Shown here: positions 28,401-41,504 of the stretch, piece by piece
Position numbering within the stretch: the first letter of the stretch is position 1
How the letters are laid out: every line of letters starts with the position of its first letter
DNA from: Monarcha castaneiventris obscurior
Lineage: Eukaryota > Chordata > Aves > Passeriformes > Monarchidae
Direction of reading: 5' to 3'
Assembly (NCBI GenBank): GCA_026261815.1
Contig: JAMPIT010000886.1
Span: forward strand, 20,690,001 to 20,754,000
Length of the DNA: 64,000 nt
Translations under genes and position numbers: made by a program
The notes under the pieces: model-generated
The model's input: the letters and a program-made list of their open reading frames with translations, nothing else
Told to the model about the DNA's origin: nothing
Databases searched by the model: none

Positions 28401-31400
28401 ACACACTGCAGCTTTGTATTATGTGCTCTCCCACATTCCCCACCCCCCGCCCAAGGAAGAGTCTCTGGCCTTTACACAAATATATTCTATCTGAATTTTC
28501 AGTATAAAAATTACTTACTTATTCTGAAATGAAGCACATAATATGGAGTGGTCACAAAGCACCACAGAAAGGCTGAAAAGCTACAACACACTAAAGCAGA
28601 GAGAGGTAAACCTCTCCATTTGGGTTTTTTCAGTTCCAAAAAGGAGGGTCTCTGCATAATCTCAGCTCATATAAGGGGTATGAAAAAGCAAGACTGTACT
28701 ATCTTCATACAATACCTAACTTCACAGCCTTTTGTTTGGAAGAAGGCATCACATTGACTGAAAGCAGCTTTTCAAACAGTAAGCTGCAAAACCAAATTCC
28801 TTTGAGGAATATTGTGCATTAAAAATTACTTCATACTGGCAGTGGAATATTCTAGCATCAGCCATATTCTAAGAACAATGTGTGTGCTCTCTCTCTCCAC
28901 AAGCCCCTGGGCCTGGCTTGCTGAGTCTATAGTGAGTTTGTTATTGCCCTAAGGGAGCATTAGATAATGAAGAGCTCCGAGTTTTCCTTTCACTTCATGC
29001 CTGGGCTCATCATGATGTGTGTAAGCAGGCTTAGTCTGCAGACCTTCCTTCTTTACACCTTCCCCCTCCTATTTTCCAGCAGTCCAACAACATTTTTTAC
29101 AAATGAGCACTACCAATTGTCTCTTTTGAAACACGGTTATTGAAACCATCACCTTCTTTAGAGCGTTGCAGAGAATAAAACCAAGTTCCCAGCTTTCAAA
29201 CACAACTGAATGCTTTTACTGCACCAGGTGACTCCATCACGAAGCACCAGAAAACAGGCGCCCCACAGAGCAATAACTACTCCAGGATCTGCTCCTGCCC
29301 AGCTCCGCGCTTCATCCTGCTGGAAGAACAATTCAGCAAGGTCCAGGCGTGTGAAAGGAGCTACAACAACAGAGATGTGGCTATAAATACCCAAGTGGCA
29401 ACACCAGGCTCAGGGGCCTTGCAACCAGAGCTCCACTGTGCCTTCAGGCTGCTGCACTCCTGAAACATGGCAGCGTTTTACTGTGCCTGACACGGCTCTT
29501 TCACAGTGAAGGACCACAGTGGGGTTAGAGGAAATGGAACAGGAAGTTGTTAAGGTGAACAGAGTTAATTCATCATTTCAAATGGTTTAAAAAAATAATG
29601 TTTACATTGAAAGCTCGATTGTATTTTTTTAGTAATTTCTTTCAAATCGTCAAAGCTGAAAAGCCACATGGGAGGCTGTCTGACAATTCCAGCAGCGAAG
29701 TAAGATCCAAGATTTTTGGAGTTAGCAGCAAGGCTAACAGGTTTCTTTGGCTCTCTTTTGGTTAAGCACTTCTATCAAAAGATACGTTTTCTTTATATCT
29801 TTGGGATTCTTGAACTGAACAGCTTATAAAAAGGCTACATCCTAAAACAATATGGAAAAAACTTCACTGCAATTTTAGCTAACCTGAAACATATGACATC
29901 ACTTAAACAGAGACCATCACCCTTCCTCATCTTTTATGAGCTGAATTTGGGGAGTGAAGGGGAAGGGTAGAGAAGATATTTGAGAACTGTCTCTACTCTT
30001 CCATACAGCCACATTTGAGCAGTTTTAGGCAGCAAGAGCTACATCTACACCATTGCTTGTAGTGCAGGCCAACCACCTAACTTATATTTGTTACTTTAAG
30101 GTAAAAAAACCAAAGACCCTTAAGAAAAGAGGCCCTGTGAAAAGTCTCAAGTCTATGCTCCAGGCCATGCTCCTACTTTCTACATCAGCAGTGCCTGGCC
30201 AAACTGCAGAAGCATCTGTACTATCAACATTAACGTGACCTGTTAATAAAAGAATATTTTCAAAGACCCAAATTCTGTTTAATGTGCCTTGACCAGGAGA
30301 ATGGCAGCTACATGTCAGCTCGAGGATCAAGCAGTTTCTTAATGACCAGAAAAACCCTCAATGCTCCAAGTGGATCTTTTTTCCCAAGAAACTAAGAAAA
30401 TGGAAATCAAACACACTATTAACCAAAGAATCATCATTTACTAGACTGTGGCAAGAGAAAAAAGAATATCTATAAAAATTTCCATTTCTAAGCTTTCATC
30501 TTGCTAAATATTAACTAAGCAGAACTAGCTTTGCTCTTGAGATGCAAATGAGAATTTAGCTTGCTGTGTGACAAAACACTAGCAACTGTGGTTTAGTCCT
30601 TGGAAAATGTATAAGGCATCACCTGATTTTTAAAATGTTCTCTGTTCAAATGGCTCTGATCTTTACAATGATTTTATCAATTACCAATACTGCTGATACC
30701 TCTTCATCCCTCAGTCTGGTACCCAAGACAAAGTGACTCTGAGTTCAAGGGAGTATCTATTTATAGCGCATCACGAGCCATAGCCTAAGCAAAGGCATGC
30801 ACAGCTACAACCACCTTCCTTGCACCTCTCAAGTGCATTCATGAGCCAACAGTTCATCACAGGCCAGATTTCATCCTCCTCCAGCACATTTCAGAACCTG
30901 AATTTAACCCAGCAGCAAAGTCAGTAGCAGAGACATTCTGTGGGGAGGGAAAAGAAGAGCAGGGGGAGGCAGAGGAGAAGGAACTAACAAAGAGCTTAAT
31001 GAGCAAGGAACTATAGCAGGCATATCAGTATGAGATACAAGCCCTGCCAACTCCACTTAGTGCACTGCCTAATGCAGTCACTGAATAGCAGCTCCTCTAT
31101 CCTCCTCTCAAGGCATTGTCCTTGCAGATAATGACTGGTTAACAAGCAGTCAAACGGCAAGGCATGAAAGAAAACAGTGTTTTCTTGTAACAACCTGGGG
31201 TAGCACTTAGACAAGGAATAGCGAAGATAGGCACAAACATTCAAATCCTACCTTTAAAGTGAAATCCTTACATGAAGTTACTCTCTCCAAAGGGGTCAGA
31301 CAGCAACCCAAGGAAAGACATGGAGTCAAACGGAAAGCAAGAGCTGTTCTTCACAAAAATCATACAGTGAGCTGGCCTGTCTGGAGAAGGGCAGCTGGGC

Positions 31401-31779
31401 TGCACAGTTGGTAGATGGATAAACCATTTGTAGCAGTGGCTGCCTTCCCTTTACTCAAGTGCTGCCAAAATCTCTCAGGTCATTTTGTGAACCTAAGGAT
31501 GCTGTAATTTTAAGCACAGGCAAATGGAAAAATGTAGATAAATTCATGCTATTAAAAAGAGCACATCAGTGCTGTGCATAAGCACCATTAATGACTAGCT
31601 GCTGTATCGTTACTGCAGCTACAGGTAGGTAGTGGGCAAAGCACGGCCCCACATAAACAGTTCAAAAGCACAGCTCCCTTCCCCCCAGAAACTATCTTGC
31701 CTTGCAGCTCCTCTCTGAATAGCTTCCATGACACTCCCTGAAATCTCAGGAACAATGAGAGGAAAGTAAGGAAGACGGT

Positions 31780-31823
31780 GTGCAAAGGAAGGCATGGTCC
31801 AGTGCAAAGGAAGGCATGGTCCA
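31780..31823. repeat. Perfect 22-bp tandem duplication (two copies)
   Basis: The unit beginning GTGCAAAGG and ending GGTCCA is present twice head to tail with no mismatch (31,780-31,801 and 31,802-31,823). The first four bases of a third unit (GTGC) follow. Perfect identity suggests a recent slippage or duplication event. Confidence 0.95.
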
Positions 31824-32198
31824 GTGCTCAGTTATCATGGCACACGGTAGATGTGAGATGCTCCATCAGGGTGGGGATACAGCGCCATTCCTTCCTCCCC
31901 TTACACACTGTGCATCTCATCACGGTAGGGCGTTGAACTCCATTTGTACGGCAGACAATGGGATCTGGCAGCAGTTCAAAGGCATTTACAGCGAAGTGGC
32001 TGAACAAGCTCACTGCTGGCACAGGCAGCTGAGGATGCAGAGCGCCCCACTTTCCTCCCTTTCACTACTCAGGCTGCAAAGGCAGGTGTTGCACCACGGG
32101 CAGCCAGTTCTCCTTTTGTTCCAGTGGCATGAGGATCAAGGAGGAAACCAAAAAGGTACCACCACCAAGAACAGCAGCACCTAAATGCACTTCAATAA

Positions 32199-32330
32199 GG
32201 TAGAGGGAGGCGGGGAGTGAGTGGGGAAGAGGAGGGAGAGGGAGACAGAGAAGACAGTGGCTGGCAGGCAGAGGGAGAGCAAGCAGGCAGGCAAAGCAGG
32301 AGAGTGAAAAAAGGGAGCCCACAGACAGCA
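32199..32330 (+). repeat. Purine-rich (GGA/GCA-rich) low-complexity tract
   Basis: About 130 bases are dominated by G and A on the + strand, with many AGGGAG, GGGAGAG and GGCAGGCA-like pieces and few pyrimidines. It is low-complexity sequence; on the minus strand it reads as a polypyrimidine tract. No exon follows it that I can recognise. Confidence 0.7.
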
Positions 32331-35300
32331 GTGCCTGGCACCCTGACAGCCTGCTGCCAGAGTTCATCTTCTGAAGCTGTCACGGGTTTACGGATGCCTC
32401 TAGACTGACAAGCTGACAAGATGAGGGAAACTACACTCAGAAAATGTATTCAGCAGCAGTAAATTGCTTCTCTTGTCCTAACGTGGTTTGCAGCTTCACT
32501 CAGGCAACTGATCTCATTTGGGGCAGTGCAGGGAGCAAACCAACTCTGTATATTCAGACACTATTACTGGAATCTGGAGACGGGAATAAAAATACAGAAG
32601 GACAAAGAAAAATCATCTTCCTCTGCACCACTAATAAAAAATTAACATGTTAAAAGAACAGACACATAAATCTCAGAATATGCTCCATCCCTATGTAAGC
32701 ATTTTTGGTTGCAATGGTTGGGGAGTGTGAGCTAAACTCCTGTATACCCCTGAAAGCCTGGCACAAGAGGGGGTCTCTAAAATGTAATAGAAAACGGTGT
32801 CCTAGAGAAACAGAAGCAGGCAGGAAGGGAGGCACTTCTGACCACAGCAGCATTCTCTGCTCTTCAAAGATGCAATGCCCTAGGTATGCTCTAAGATGTA
32901 TCCTTTCCCAGTCAGGGTTTGGGAGTAAAGGGTTTTCAGACAGAATGGCACACTAGCACACATCTCTAGAGGAGTTATTTTAACAGGAGCTGACAGTGCA
33001 CAGCACTGTAGTAGTAAGACAGGGAGAGCTTAATGTGATGGAATGTTACAGGGTATTAGAGAGCACTCTGGAAGAGGACTGAATCTCACTGATTCATCAG
33101 GTGCTATCTCTGTTATAAAGTGAAAAAAGCACCTCCTTAAAATTTTATCCTGACAGTAACAAACTAAAATCAGAAACAAGGGTCAAGTACTAGGCTCTTG
33201 CGTTTACCTTCTATGATTTAACCTGCTGTTGTAGGATGTCCAGCTTCTCACAGTTAAACCTTAGACCAGGTAGGTGCTTTAAGGTCTACCTCAAAAATAT
33301 TTCCTACTGCCTCATTGCTTTGACAGAACAGAAAAAATCCCTGAAAGCTAAGGTAGAAAATGTTTTAAAATGTTTATTAAGAGTAGATTATTTTCCTTTT
33401 GAATTAACAATCAAACTCATTCAGAATAGGCACACGATTATGTATTCCTTCTGTTCTATAATGGCACAATGATTTGCTCAGTGTTTTTTAATCCTAGAAG
33501 ATATATTACAAAAACATTACATTACCTTATATTACAAAAAAAGCACAAATACTTCATTTATTTATTTAATATGAAAACTGAAAAAAGCACTGAAGCCTTT
33601 CAGAAAGAAAAGCACATAGACACAAAGATACTTATTGCTAAGCGGTGAATAAAAGACGAGGTGCTGAGGGATAAGTATTACACACATAAAACTAGAGCTG
33701 CTGTCCTAATCAATCAATGAAAGTTAAATGGAAGTTGAGCATCTTTGAAAAATGTGGTTTCCACATCTAACAGAAGAGACAATTCTCTATTTTGCTTCAT
33801 TAAAAAAAAATCTTCTCACATATATGTCATGCTACAATGCAGCACTGCAAATCTGCAAGCCTCTTTGTGAGCTGCAGATGGATGATGCTGACAAAAATTT
33901 TCATAGAATCATAACCTAAAACCATTAAACTTTTTAGCTTCCAGCTCCCATCTATGCCAGTAAACAAACCCTTTCCATTCAAGCTGCAGTATGCAAACAG
34001 CAGATGTTGGAAACCTCTTGATACTCCACTAATAAGAAAGATGACAGAAAATTCTGACTCAACACAACAAAGAACCAATTTTTAGAATAGCCAAGATTTT
34101 CAAGATGAAGTTTCCACCATACACTTAAATGCAATTTTCTCCAGTGTTTTATAGAGATTCAGGTTTATTGGACACTTGCTGCTAATCTTTTCAAATCTAT
34201 TCATTTAGAAAATGTTAGAAAGAAGAATTACTACTGCTCCATATATACAAAGACAATTAACTTATGCTCACTGCCTAAAGTCACAACTTAAGTATTTCTC
34301 TCAAAGGCTAGATTTCCTCTTCTTCATCCTCCTTAACTGAACCTCCTGCCCTTTCCCATGCCCCACCAACTCCCACAACTATTCCACAGTGTACCCCAGG
34401 GTCAATGGCAAGCAGAGGAATAATTTAGCCCAGCTGATGTTAAGCATCACTTAGGGGCAAGTACATGAACTACGTCCTCATGCTAGCAGGCAGTTATGGT
34501 GAGATTTCAGTGGTATTTTTCTAAACAGTTCAGTCCTAATTACCCTGGCATAACACAATAGTTTAGTCCTGCACAGTGCTGGTTTGTGGTGATTGTTTCC
34601 AAAGAGCCCTGGAAATAAAGGGGGAAACGATGGATGCTGCTACCAGTTAAGAAACAGTCTCTACTGCTGCACAATTTAAGGATAGTCTCCCCTTCCCAGG
34701 CAGCTTCCCAGTCATTGGGATAATCACATGTTCCAATTCAGTAACATGCCCTGTGCCGGCTGGGATATACAACAAGGCCTTTCTGACACTACTGCATGAT
34801 CTTTATATTCACTACTCAATGTATTTTAATCACATAGTGACAGCAGAGGTACAACTGAAGAATTATACAACACCAGAGCAAAGGATCGCCACCAGGATCA
34901 GCAGACTACTTCTGAGGGGCCCAAGAAAATGTTACCAAGAAAACCAAGCCTACCCTCAGAAGTTTTAATTCACTGTGAAAGTGTCAATATCTTCATTAGG
35001 CATTTTTTCTATATCTGTGAATTAAAACAATTTTTAAAGTAATTTTTGTGAGGGTAATGCCCAGAAAAATGAAAACAAACTCAAAATGTCTAGTCATGAT
35101 TCAGACAAAAGTGTCTCTTCTGTCAGCGGCCGAAATCGTGCCTGCTGCAGTATTTCTGGACCACACCGTATCTTTCCTCTGCTTCTAATACCCATAAACT
35201 GGAAAACTCACCTGAAAATCAGAACCAACAACTCAGAGAAAGAAAGGTGTCTTTTAGAATTTCTACACCTTAAGAAAGAATCGTGGTTTTTACAAAAACA

Positions 35301-36007
35301 TCAACAGTATTTGCAGTATTTCCTCCTCAACAGGGTCATAGTATATAATGGCATAATTTCTAAGATGTTGGTACGACCCAAATCTCTTGCTGTGCTTTGT
35401 ATCAGTAGCTTAAAAGAGTATATCATGCCAAGGTAAATATGTTTCAGCTAAACGGCCTTAGTTTGTAAATAACCCAATCTTGAAACAGTAAATAAAAAAA
35501 GAGCAAAATGCCACTACCCAAGCAATCGCTAACAGACCTATACTGAAATCCTAACTTCACAAAGCAAGACACTTGCTAAGCTTCTCTGATGTCTCTCATT
35601 TATTGAGCTATACTACAATGTTTACTTGAATCTTCATGAGGACTTTAAACAGCTGGACAAAACACATTTTTCACACCCTGCCATGCTCAAAGGACACGTT
35701 TTTCTTTTACATGTTTTTCAAAACACCTCAGGTTTATGATGCTTTTTACTCTGATTGCACTTGAGAAACAGTCAAGGCCTAAAAGGTTCTGGCTACCGAG
35801 ACACAGGAAGGCATGTGTCTTGCTTGTTCAGTTTACATTCTTTGAAATCTTTTCTTGAACAAGCCTTATTTGTAAGTCATCATGGCACAATAGCACTGAT
35901 AGTGCTATCCAGGAACAATTCTTAACCTCCAGACAGAAACATGTAACAAATCTACCATGGTTTATGGTAATGTGCCAAATAAGAATTACTCACCCAAGTT
36001 TTTCAGT

Positions 36008-36024
36008 CACACACACACACACAC
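36008..36024. repeat. (CA)n microsatellite, about 8 units
   Basis: A short uninterrupted CA dinucleotide run followed by C/T-rich sequence. Confidence 0.9.
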
Positions 36025-36818
36025 CCTCCCCAGTCTACCCTGTTCACAGATCTTGTCCCTCAGGGCTCTATCCACCACTTCACTAACTCAATTTACCATA
36101 TTTTACAGGTAGAGACAACACACAGAATAAAACGTATCCAGTCCCATAAATTTTGAAATTCTCACTGAAGCCAGGGAAGACCAAACATGTTTGTGTGTAA
36201 ATTTCCCTGACAAAATACCAGCAAAGACATATTACTATTGAGGTACTTAAATACTGCACTTACTAGCTGAAAAAAAAATTTATTTCTTTTGCGTTCTTCC
36301 ACCCTTCCTCACCCAAATACTGATACAGAATACATATTACCTTAGCTCTTTTAAAAAAGATACTTAGGCACAACTCAGATTTTCTAGGGATCACCAGTGG
36401 AGAAGGTAAAACTTCTCATGCACTTTAGCAACTGTGGAAGGGATAGAAGATTTAAGGATGTGTTTAACCCAGCCAGTATCTGCTTGTTAGCAGAGGAACA
36501 GTTTCCTCTCCTGAATTTCTTCTCTAACTAAGGATAACAGAGATCCACTCCAAAGCACAAGGAAGACTACAATTAAACCCAGCAAGAGCTTATTGCCTTA
36601 ACAAGTCATGTGAACACTGCCAGGACTGAGGCTGGGATTGGGCTGAGAAAGGAGATCGACCCTGCAGACTTGGGTTGGTAGAATCTGTTCAGCTTCAATC
36701 AACTCATTTTATTTGCACACATTTTGGTAAATTTCTAGCTGGCTTGAATGTTTATGTTGTCACTGGTGAAATCCACCCCACCTGAAATTCAATCAAAACC
36801 AACTATGTCATATTATCC

Positions 36819-36833
36819 TTTTTTTTTTTTTTT
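36819..36833. repeat. T15 homopolymer run
   Basis: Fifteen uninterrupted T bases. No adjacent repeat body is recognised. Confidence 0.9.
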
Positions 36834-37259
36834 GTCCTGGCACTGAAATAGAAAACAAGAGTGACTCTTGAAAAGGTCCTTGTTGCCACCACGGTTGTAG
36901 TTGATGTTGGAATTAAGAGGGGAAACAAAATAAAGCAAAACAAACAAACAAACAATGAAAGGTTTGTATCCTAAAAACATACCTCTGTCTCTTACAGGAG
37001 GAGACAAGTGAACCACCATCTCCCCCATTTGGAATGAAGTGCCTATCGGAGGGAGACAACACTTTCTGAAGCCAGCATAAACATGTGAGGAAAAACCCTT
37101 TTCCTCCTCTTCAGTGAAACAAAGAGGCTTTGTTTGTACCAGTTACATCATTAAAACTTGAGTGAGATGGTAGTACGGGGAGCAAGCAACCTTTCATCCC
37201 ATTAAGGAACTAAAGGTGTTAATACCCTGAGGGCACCATCAGCCTTTGATGACATGGAC

Positions 37260-37750
37260 TGCTCTCAAGTAGACCTCCATACACTTCCTCTGCATCCCGA
37301 TTTAAGGCTGCGCCTGGCCCCCTGCTCTCTACCTGAACTTTGCTGCAGGTGTACCTGTCTGCAGCCCTGCCTCTGGCTTCATCTCCTGGATTGACTTAGG
37401 CTGCAGATAGCTCACCTTCTGGAAAGATCCCTCATATACAGGCGCAACTTGTACCCAGTTCTGTCTTTGGCCCTGTCTCCTAGGTGGCCTTTGAACCCAT
37501 GCTGCTGCTTTGGCTTCAGCCCTGTTTTTTAAACTCCTGGATGGATCCTCATTGCTCCACCTTGGCTGGGAGTGTCAACAAACCCTGTTACTAGGAGCCA
37601 GCTCTGCCTGCCATGCTCAGCCCTGTGGAACTGCACCCCATCAGTGGTGGCACTGCTGCACTGGGGTCACCCTTGCCTTCGGACTTGCCTCAGCTCCCAG
37701 CTCTTGCTGTGCCTTGACAAGAGGCTGGTGCGTAGTGGTTGCAGAAACAG
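37260..37750. repeat. C/T-rich region with imperfect internal repetition, possibly an unclassified interspersed repeat
   Basis: The + strand is strongly C/T-rich. It repeats short blocks such as GGCTTCA followed within tens of bases by CTCCTGGAT, and several CCCTG(C/T)CTC variants (near 37,362, 37,470 and 37,520). The texture differs from the AT-rich surroundings and resembles a decayed LTR or other interspersed repeat, but I cannot name the family. Open frames across it (37,510-37,853, two frames) follow from the low stop-codon density and are not gene-like. Confidence 0.3.
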
Positions 37751-40700
37751 ATTTAAAAATCAATGGAAACAATATTCATTTCTTGTAACTGTCAACTGTA
37801 CAGGTCTTTTCTGGGAAGCCCTCCAAGTCATCCATAATCAAAACCTAAGTTGATTTCTGAAGCCTTTAAGCATGGCCTTCAGACAGACCTTGGCAGTTTG
37901 GTGTGGGCCTTGGATCAACAACTTTAATACCAGATACAGTAAATATAATCTGAGAGACTAACAGAGTTTTGTAATATATTAAGCACATGAATAATTTTGT
38001 GGAAGAAGGCGAAAGAAAGGAAGAATACGTGTATGCATTTATAGGAGAAAACCTAACAATAATGTGTTACTTTTCATCTTCTCTGTTAAGGGAGGAGACA
38101 AGCTCTTCATGTATTGAACGCAGCATTCTCCAACCATGATATTCATTTAAAATGCATGATGAAAAGGTCAAAAGGGTCAGAGTTAAGCCATTCAATTGAC
38201 AAACAGATGATACATCCAGAAGGGAGGAACATGCCCCCACAAAGCACCCTAAGTCATGCCCTTCTGCTTTGTAATTAATTTTTGGTCTCTGTTCAGCTGT
38301 GCTCACTTTTCTTATCTCACATATCTCCAAAGCCCACTTGGGGACTAAGTATGCCTATATGGAGGAAAGTATAATGAGGTTAGTGAGTGTTGCTATGCAG
38401 GTTGCTAGTCTTAACGTGGTCTTTACACTTCATAGTGCCTACAATTTCAGATGGTTAATTCATCTTTGTATTCATCTTCAATACTCGACAGGCTCATCTT
38501 CAGCAACAGCCAATCCTTAAAAATGATGTAAATAGTAACTGGCAAAAATCCACCATGAATATGCCAGTTCTCTTGAACTTCAGACCAATAAGCTAATTAA
38601 AATGGTTAAGACCAAATCCTGTCCAAGCACTAGAATTCATCTCTATTGCATAAACGTGGCATGATGTCATGAAGACACACCATTTAAGTACACACTAGCA
38701 CACCTCTGGAGATGTTTTGATGACAGGACCTCACTGATAATATTAAGTCAATTCCAGAAGTTTCAGAGGAACCGGTCTACTGTAACCTGCTCCAGACATG
38801 GAGATGAAGATCAAGTGACTGCAAAAAATACTTGGCAGACAAATCCTTATTAGAACCAATTAACAAAACAGACACTTAGGAACCAGAAAAAGTTAAAACA
38901 TAACAAAGGAAAAAAGAAGTTATTTGTCCCTCTATTTCTGCTACAACTGAAGAGAGTTGAGATATCTCACAGGAAAATAAAGACTTTTGGGAAAATAAAG
39001 GTTTTTTGAAAAGTAAGCTATAGGCATTTTGGGACTCACTTTCTGTTATTTAACTGTGGGATATTGCTGGCATAGGCAGGAAACATTAAGACATTAGTCT
39101 TATACTTAAGCAATAAGTAAGTATTTCTAAGGATGAACTAATCACATATTAGCAGAAGGAAAGCCTAAATTCTACTTTTAAATTAGTAATAATAACATAA
39201 ATTTTCCAGTAACTGCTTTCATGTAGAGTGAAATGGATTCTGCATGGACTACCTGGCTATATATTCTAACTGCACAGTCCCTTTTCCATCTCCTATAATT
39301 TCTACTTTTTTTTTTTCCGTCTTTCCCCATTTTCTACCCTTTGTGTCAATGAAATCAAAGGTGCAGTAGCAATTTACTGTTGCTGTACATGAAGTCAAAC
39401 ATTGTTCTCCCTTTGCTCTTCTAGCCAGGATGTCACATATACATTGACACTAGCAGAATATATGAGGCATTCTGTTAATATTTTGACTCTTTCACTTATT
39501 ATAAATATTTATCAATTTCACACATGAAAATTATACCAAATGTCTCTGGAAGTACACCATTATTCAAGCTGAATAGAATGCTAATGTGGTCACTACATTC
39601 ATTCTACTCCATCTCAAATTTTTGTTTAATTTATTCTTTTTAAAATCTTGAGTTTGCCAATTAGCTGCAGCTTCCTCTACCACTTCACAAGAACGTACTG
39701 CAAGTATAAAAACATGTATCACACATTTCAAGTTATTTTTGTTCCTCTACTAGTCACTCTGCAAATGTCACCTGCAAAACTGATAAAAAGTTTACAGGAG
39801 ACAAGATTTAGTATTCAAATCACACTGGAATGAGCTATGATAGCAGGGCCACATCAACTACGTAGGTCATACCTCTCTCCTAAAATCCTTTCATCTAACC
39901 AATGCCTCAGGACTCTTGTCTACATGTCTCTAGGAAACACAGGGTTAGGGTTGTGAAAAAGCATGAAGCTGCAGCTTGAGTGGTTGCCAAAAAAAAGTGG
40001 GAGCTGAATGGAGATCAGCCCCGGAAGAAATGTTTCATTTGGGCCACACTATGAGAACCTTTGCAGGAAAATTAGGGTTAAAGTTCAGCTTCTGGTTGAC
40101 ATACAAAGGAATTTAGAATTTTAGCACATGTAAGGCTCCAAGAGCACAAAGACCTTGTTTCAGCATATCCACCTTTCCTCACCACCTCAGCTACTGCATG
40201 CTGGAGCTCAGCACTAAGCACCAGCTGCTGCAATCTCCTTTTTATCAACCCAGGCTCCTTGCCTAAGTCATGAGCTGTTCTATCCTCCCTTCTCTGCCCC
40301 CTGATTTTCTGCACAGCTGAAGCCCTAGCGGTCTACTCATATAAAGCAATCTGAGAAATCCATACAGAACTCTTTAAGGCATGAAAAAGTATTTCAGCCA
40401 GATTTGTTCAGCACACAAACAGAACTGAAGCATCTCTGTTCTTTGCAAGAAAAGAATGTAGGAACCTTTCGCTGGACCACATCATCCCTCTTCTACTGCA
40501 CTGATTGTAAGGAATTTCCACAGGACTAGCACTTTCTAAGTATAGTAGCACCTGAAAATTATAAATGTCACAGGAGCCTGAATCTCCGCAAGTTTTCCAT
40601 CAGACATCTTGGCAGAACAGTGCTTTTTTTTGATACATTAAAGTACAGTATTCAAACATATGTACTAAATAAACTGCATGAGAATAACTTTCCCTCACTA

Positions 40701-41490
40701 TTCACCCAGACAGAAATGAGGGGGGGGGAAAAGTAGGACTCCTTTCCTTCAGCACAGAATTTTGACCAATCCAGTATTTCTATTTTTAATTTTTAATTAC
40801 ATTTATGATATTTCCTGTGGGTATAAGTCATGAATGCAGTTCCAGTATGCTGGGAGCAACGTAAATATAGTTATTCCCAAAGGGATCTTACAGCTCTTAT
40901 GCACGGGTCAGAGACTCTGTGAAATGCAAAATCTGAAACTTTAAAAGCTTTTTAGCCCACATCCTTCCCATTTCTTTTCAAAGGCAGAGTTAATGGATAA
41001 TGAACAACATTGCCCCAAATTTTGCCCAGAAGGTATGGAAGTAGTAACTCCATATTAAATAAAGCAGTATTTTGCAGTAGGCAACCACCCAGTCCTATCA
41101 CATTCCAGAACTGCATCAGAAGTTCCTTACTGATCTAAATTAACTTATCTGCCACTTCGTGCTGACAACTGTACAACTGAAGACCAGAGACATGAAATTG
41201 TTTCCTCTGCAACACTTCATAAAGGGATGAAGGAGGAGTGTAACTTCACAGCATAAAAGTCTAGCCTCCTCCTCTACCTAATATCATGCCTCTTTTATGA
41301 CATGAGACTGCTCAGAAGGACTTGAGTTCCTCTCACCAAATCTGGATATGTCAGCCCATAAAAATGCAAAAGATTGTGCACCTACCTTTGATCACAGTCT
41401 GGTGAAGGAAAATACTCATCAGTTGCTTCACTCAGGAACAAGGTTCTGTTTTAAAATAAATAAAAAAGAGACAAGACTTTAAACAACCTT

Positions 41491-41504
41491 TCTCTCTCTC
41501 TCTC
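41491..41504. repeat. (TC)7 dinucleotide run
   Basis: A short TC repeat within a pyrimidine-rich stretch. Confidence 0.85.

Noticed and set aside
33896..34060. Possible minus-sense CR1 tail (CATAGAATCATAA)
   Set aside because: Only the terminal repeat-like string matches; the adjoining sequence lacks the usual CR1 blocks.
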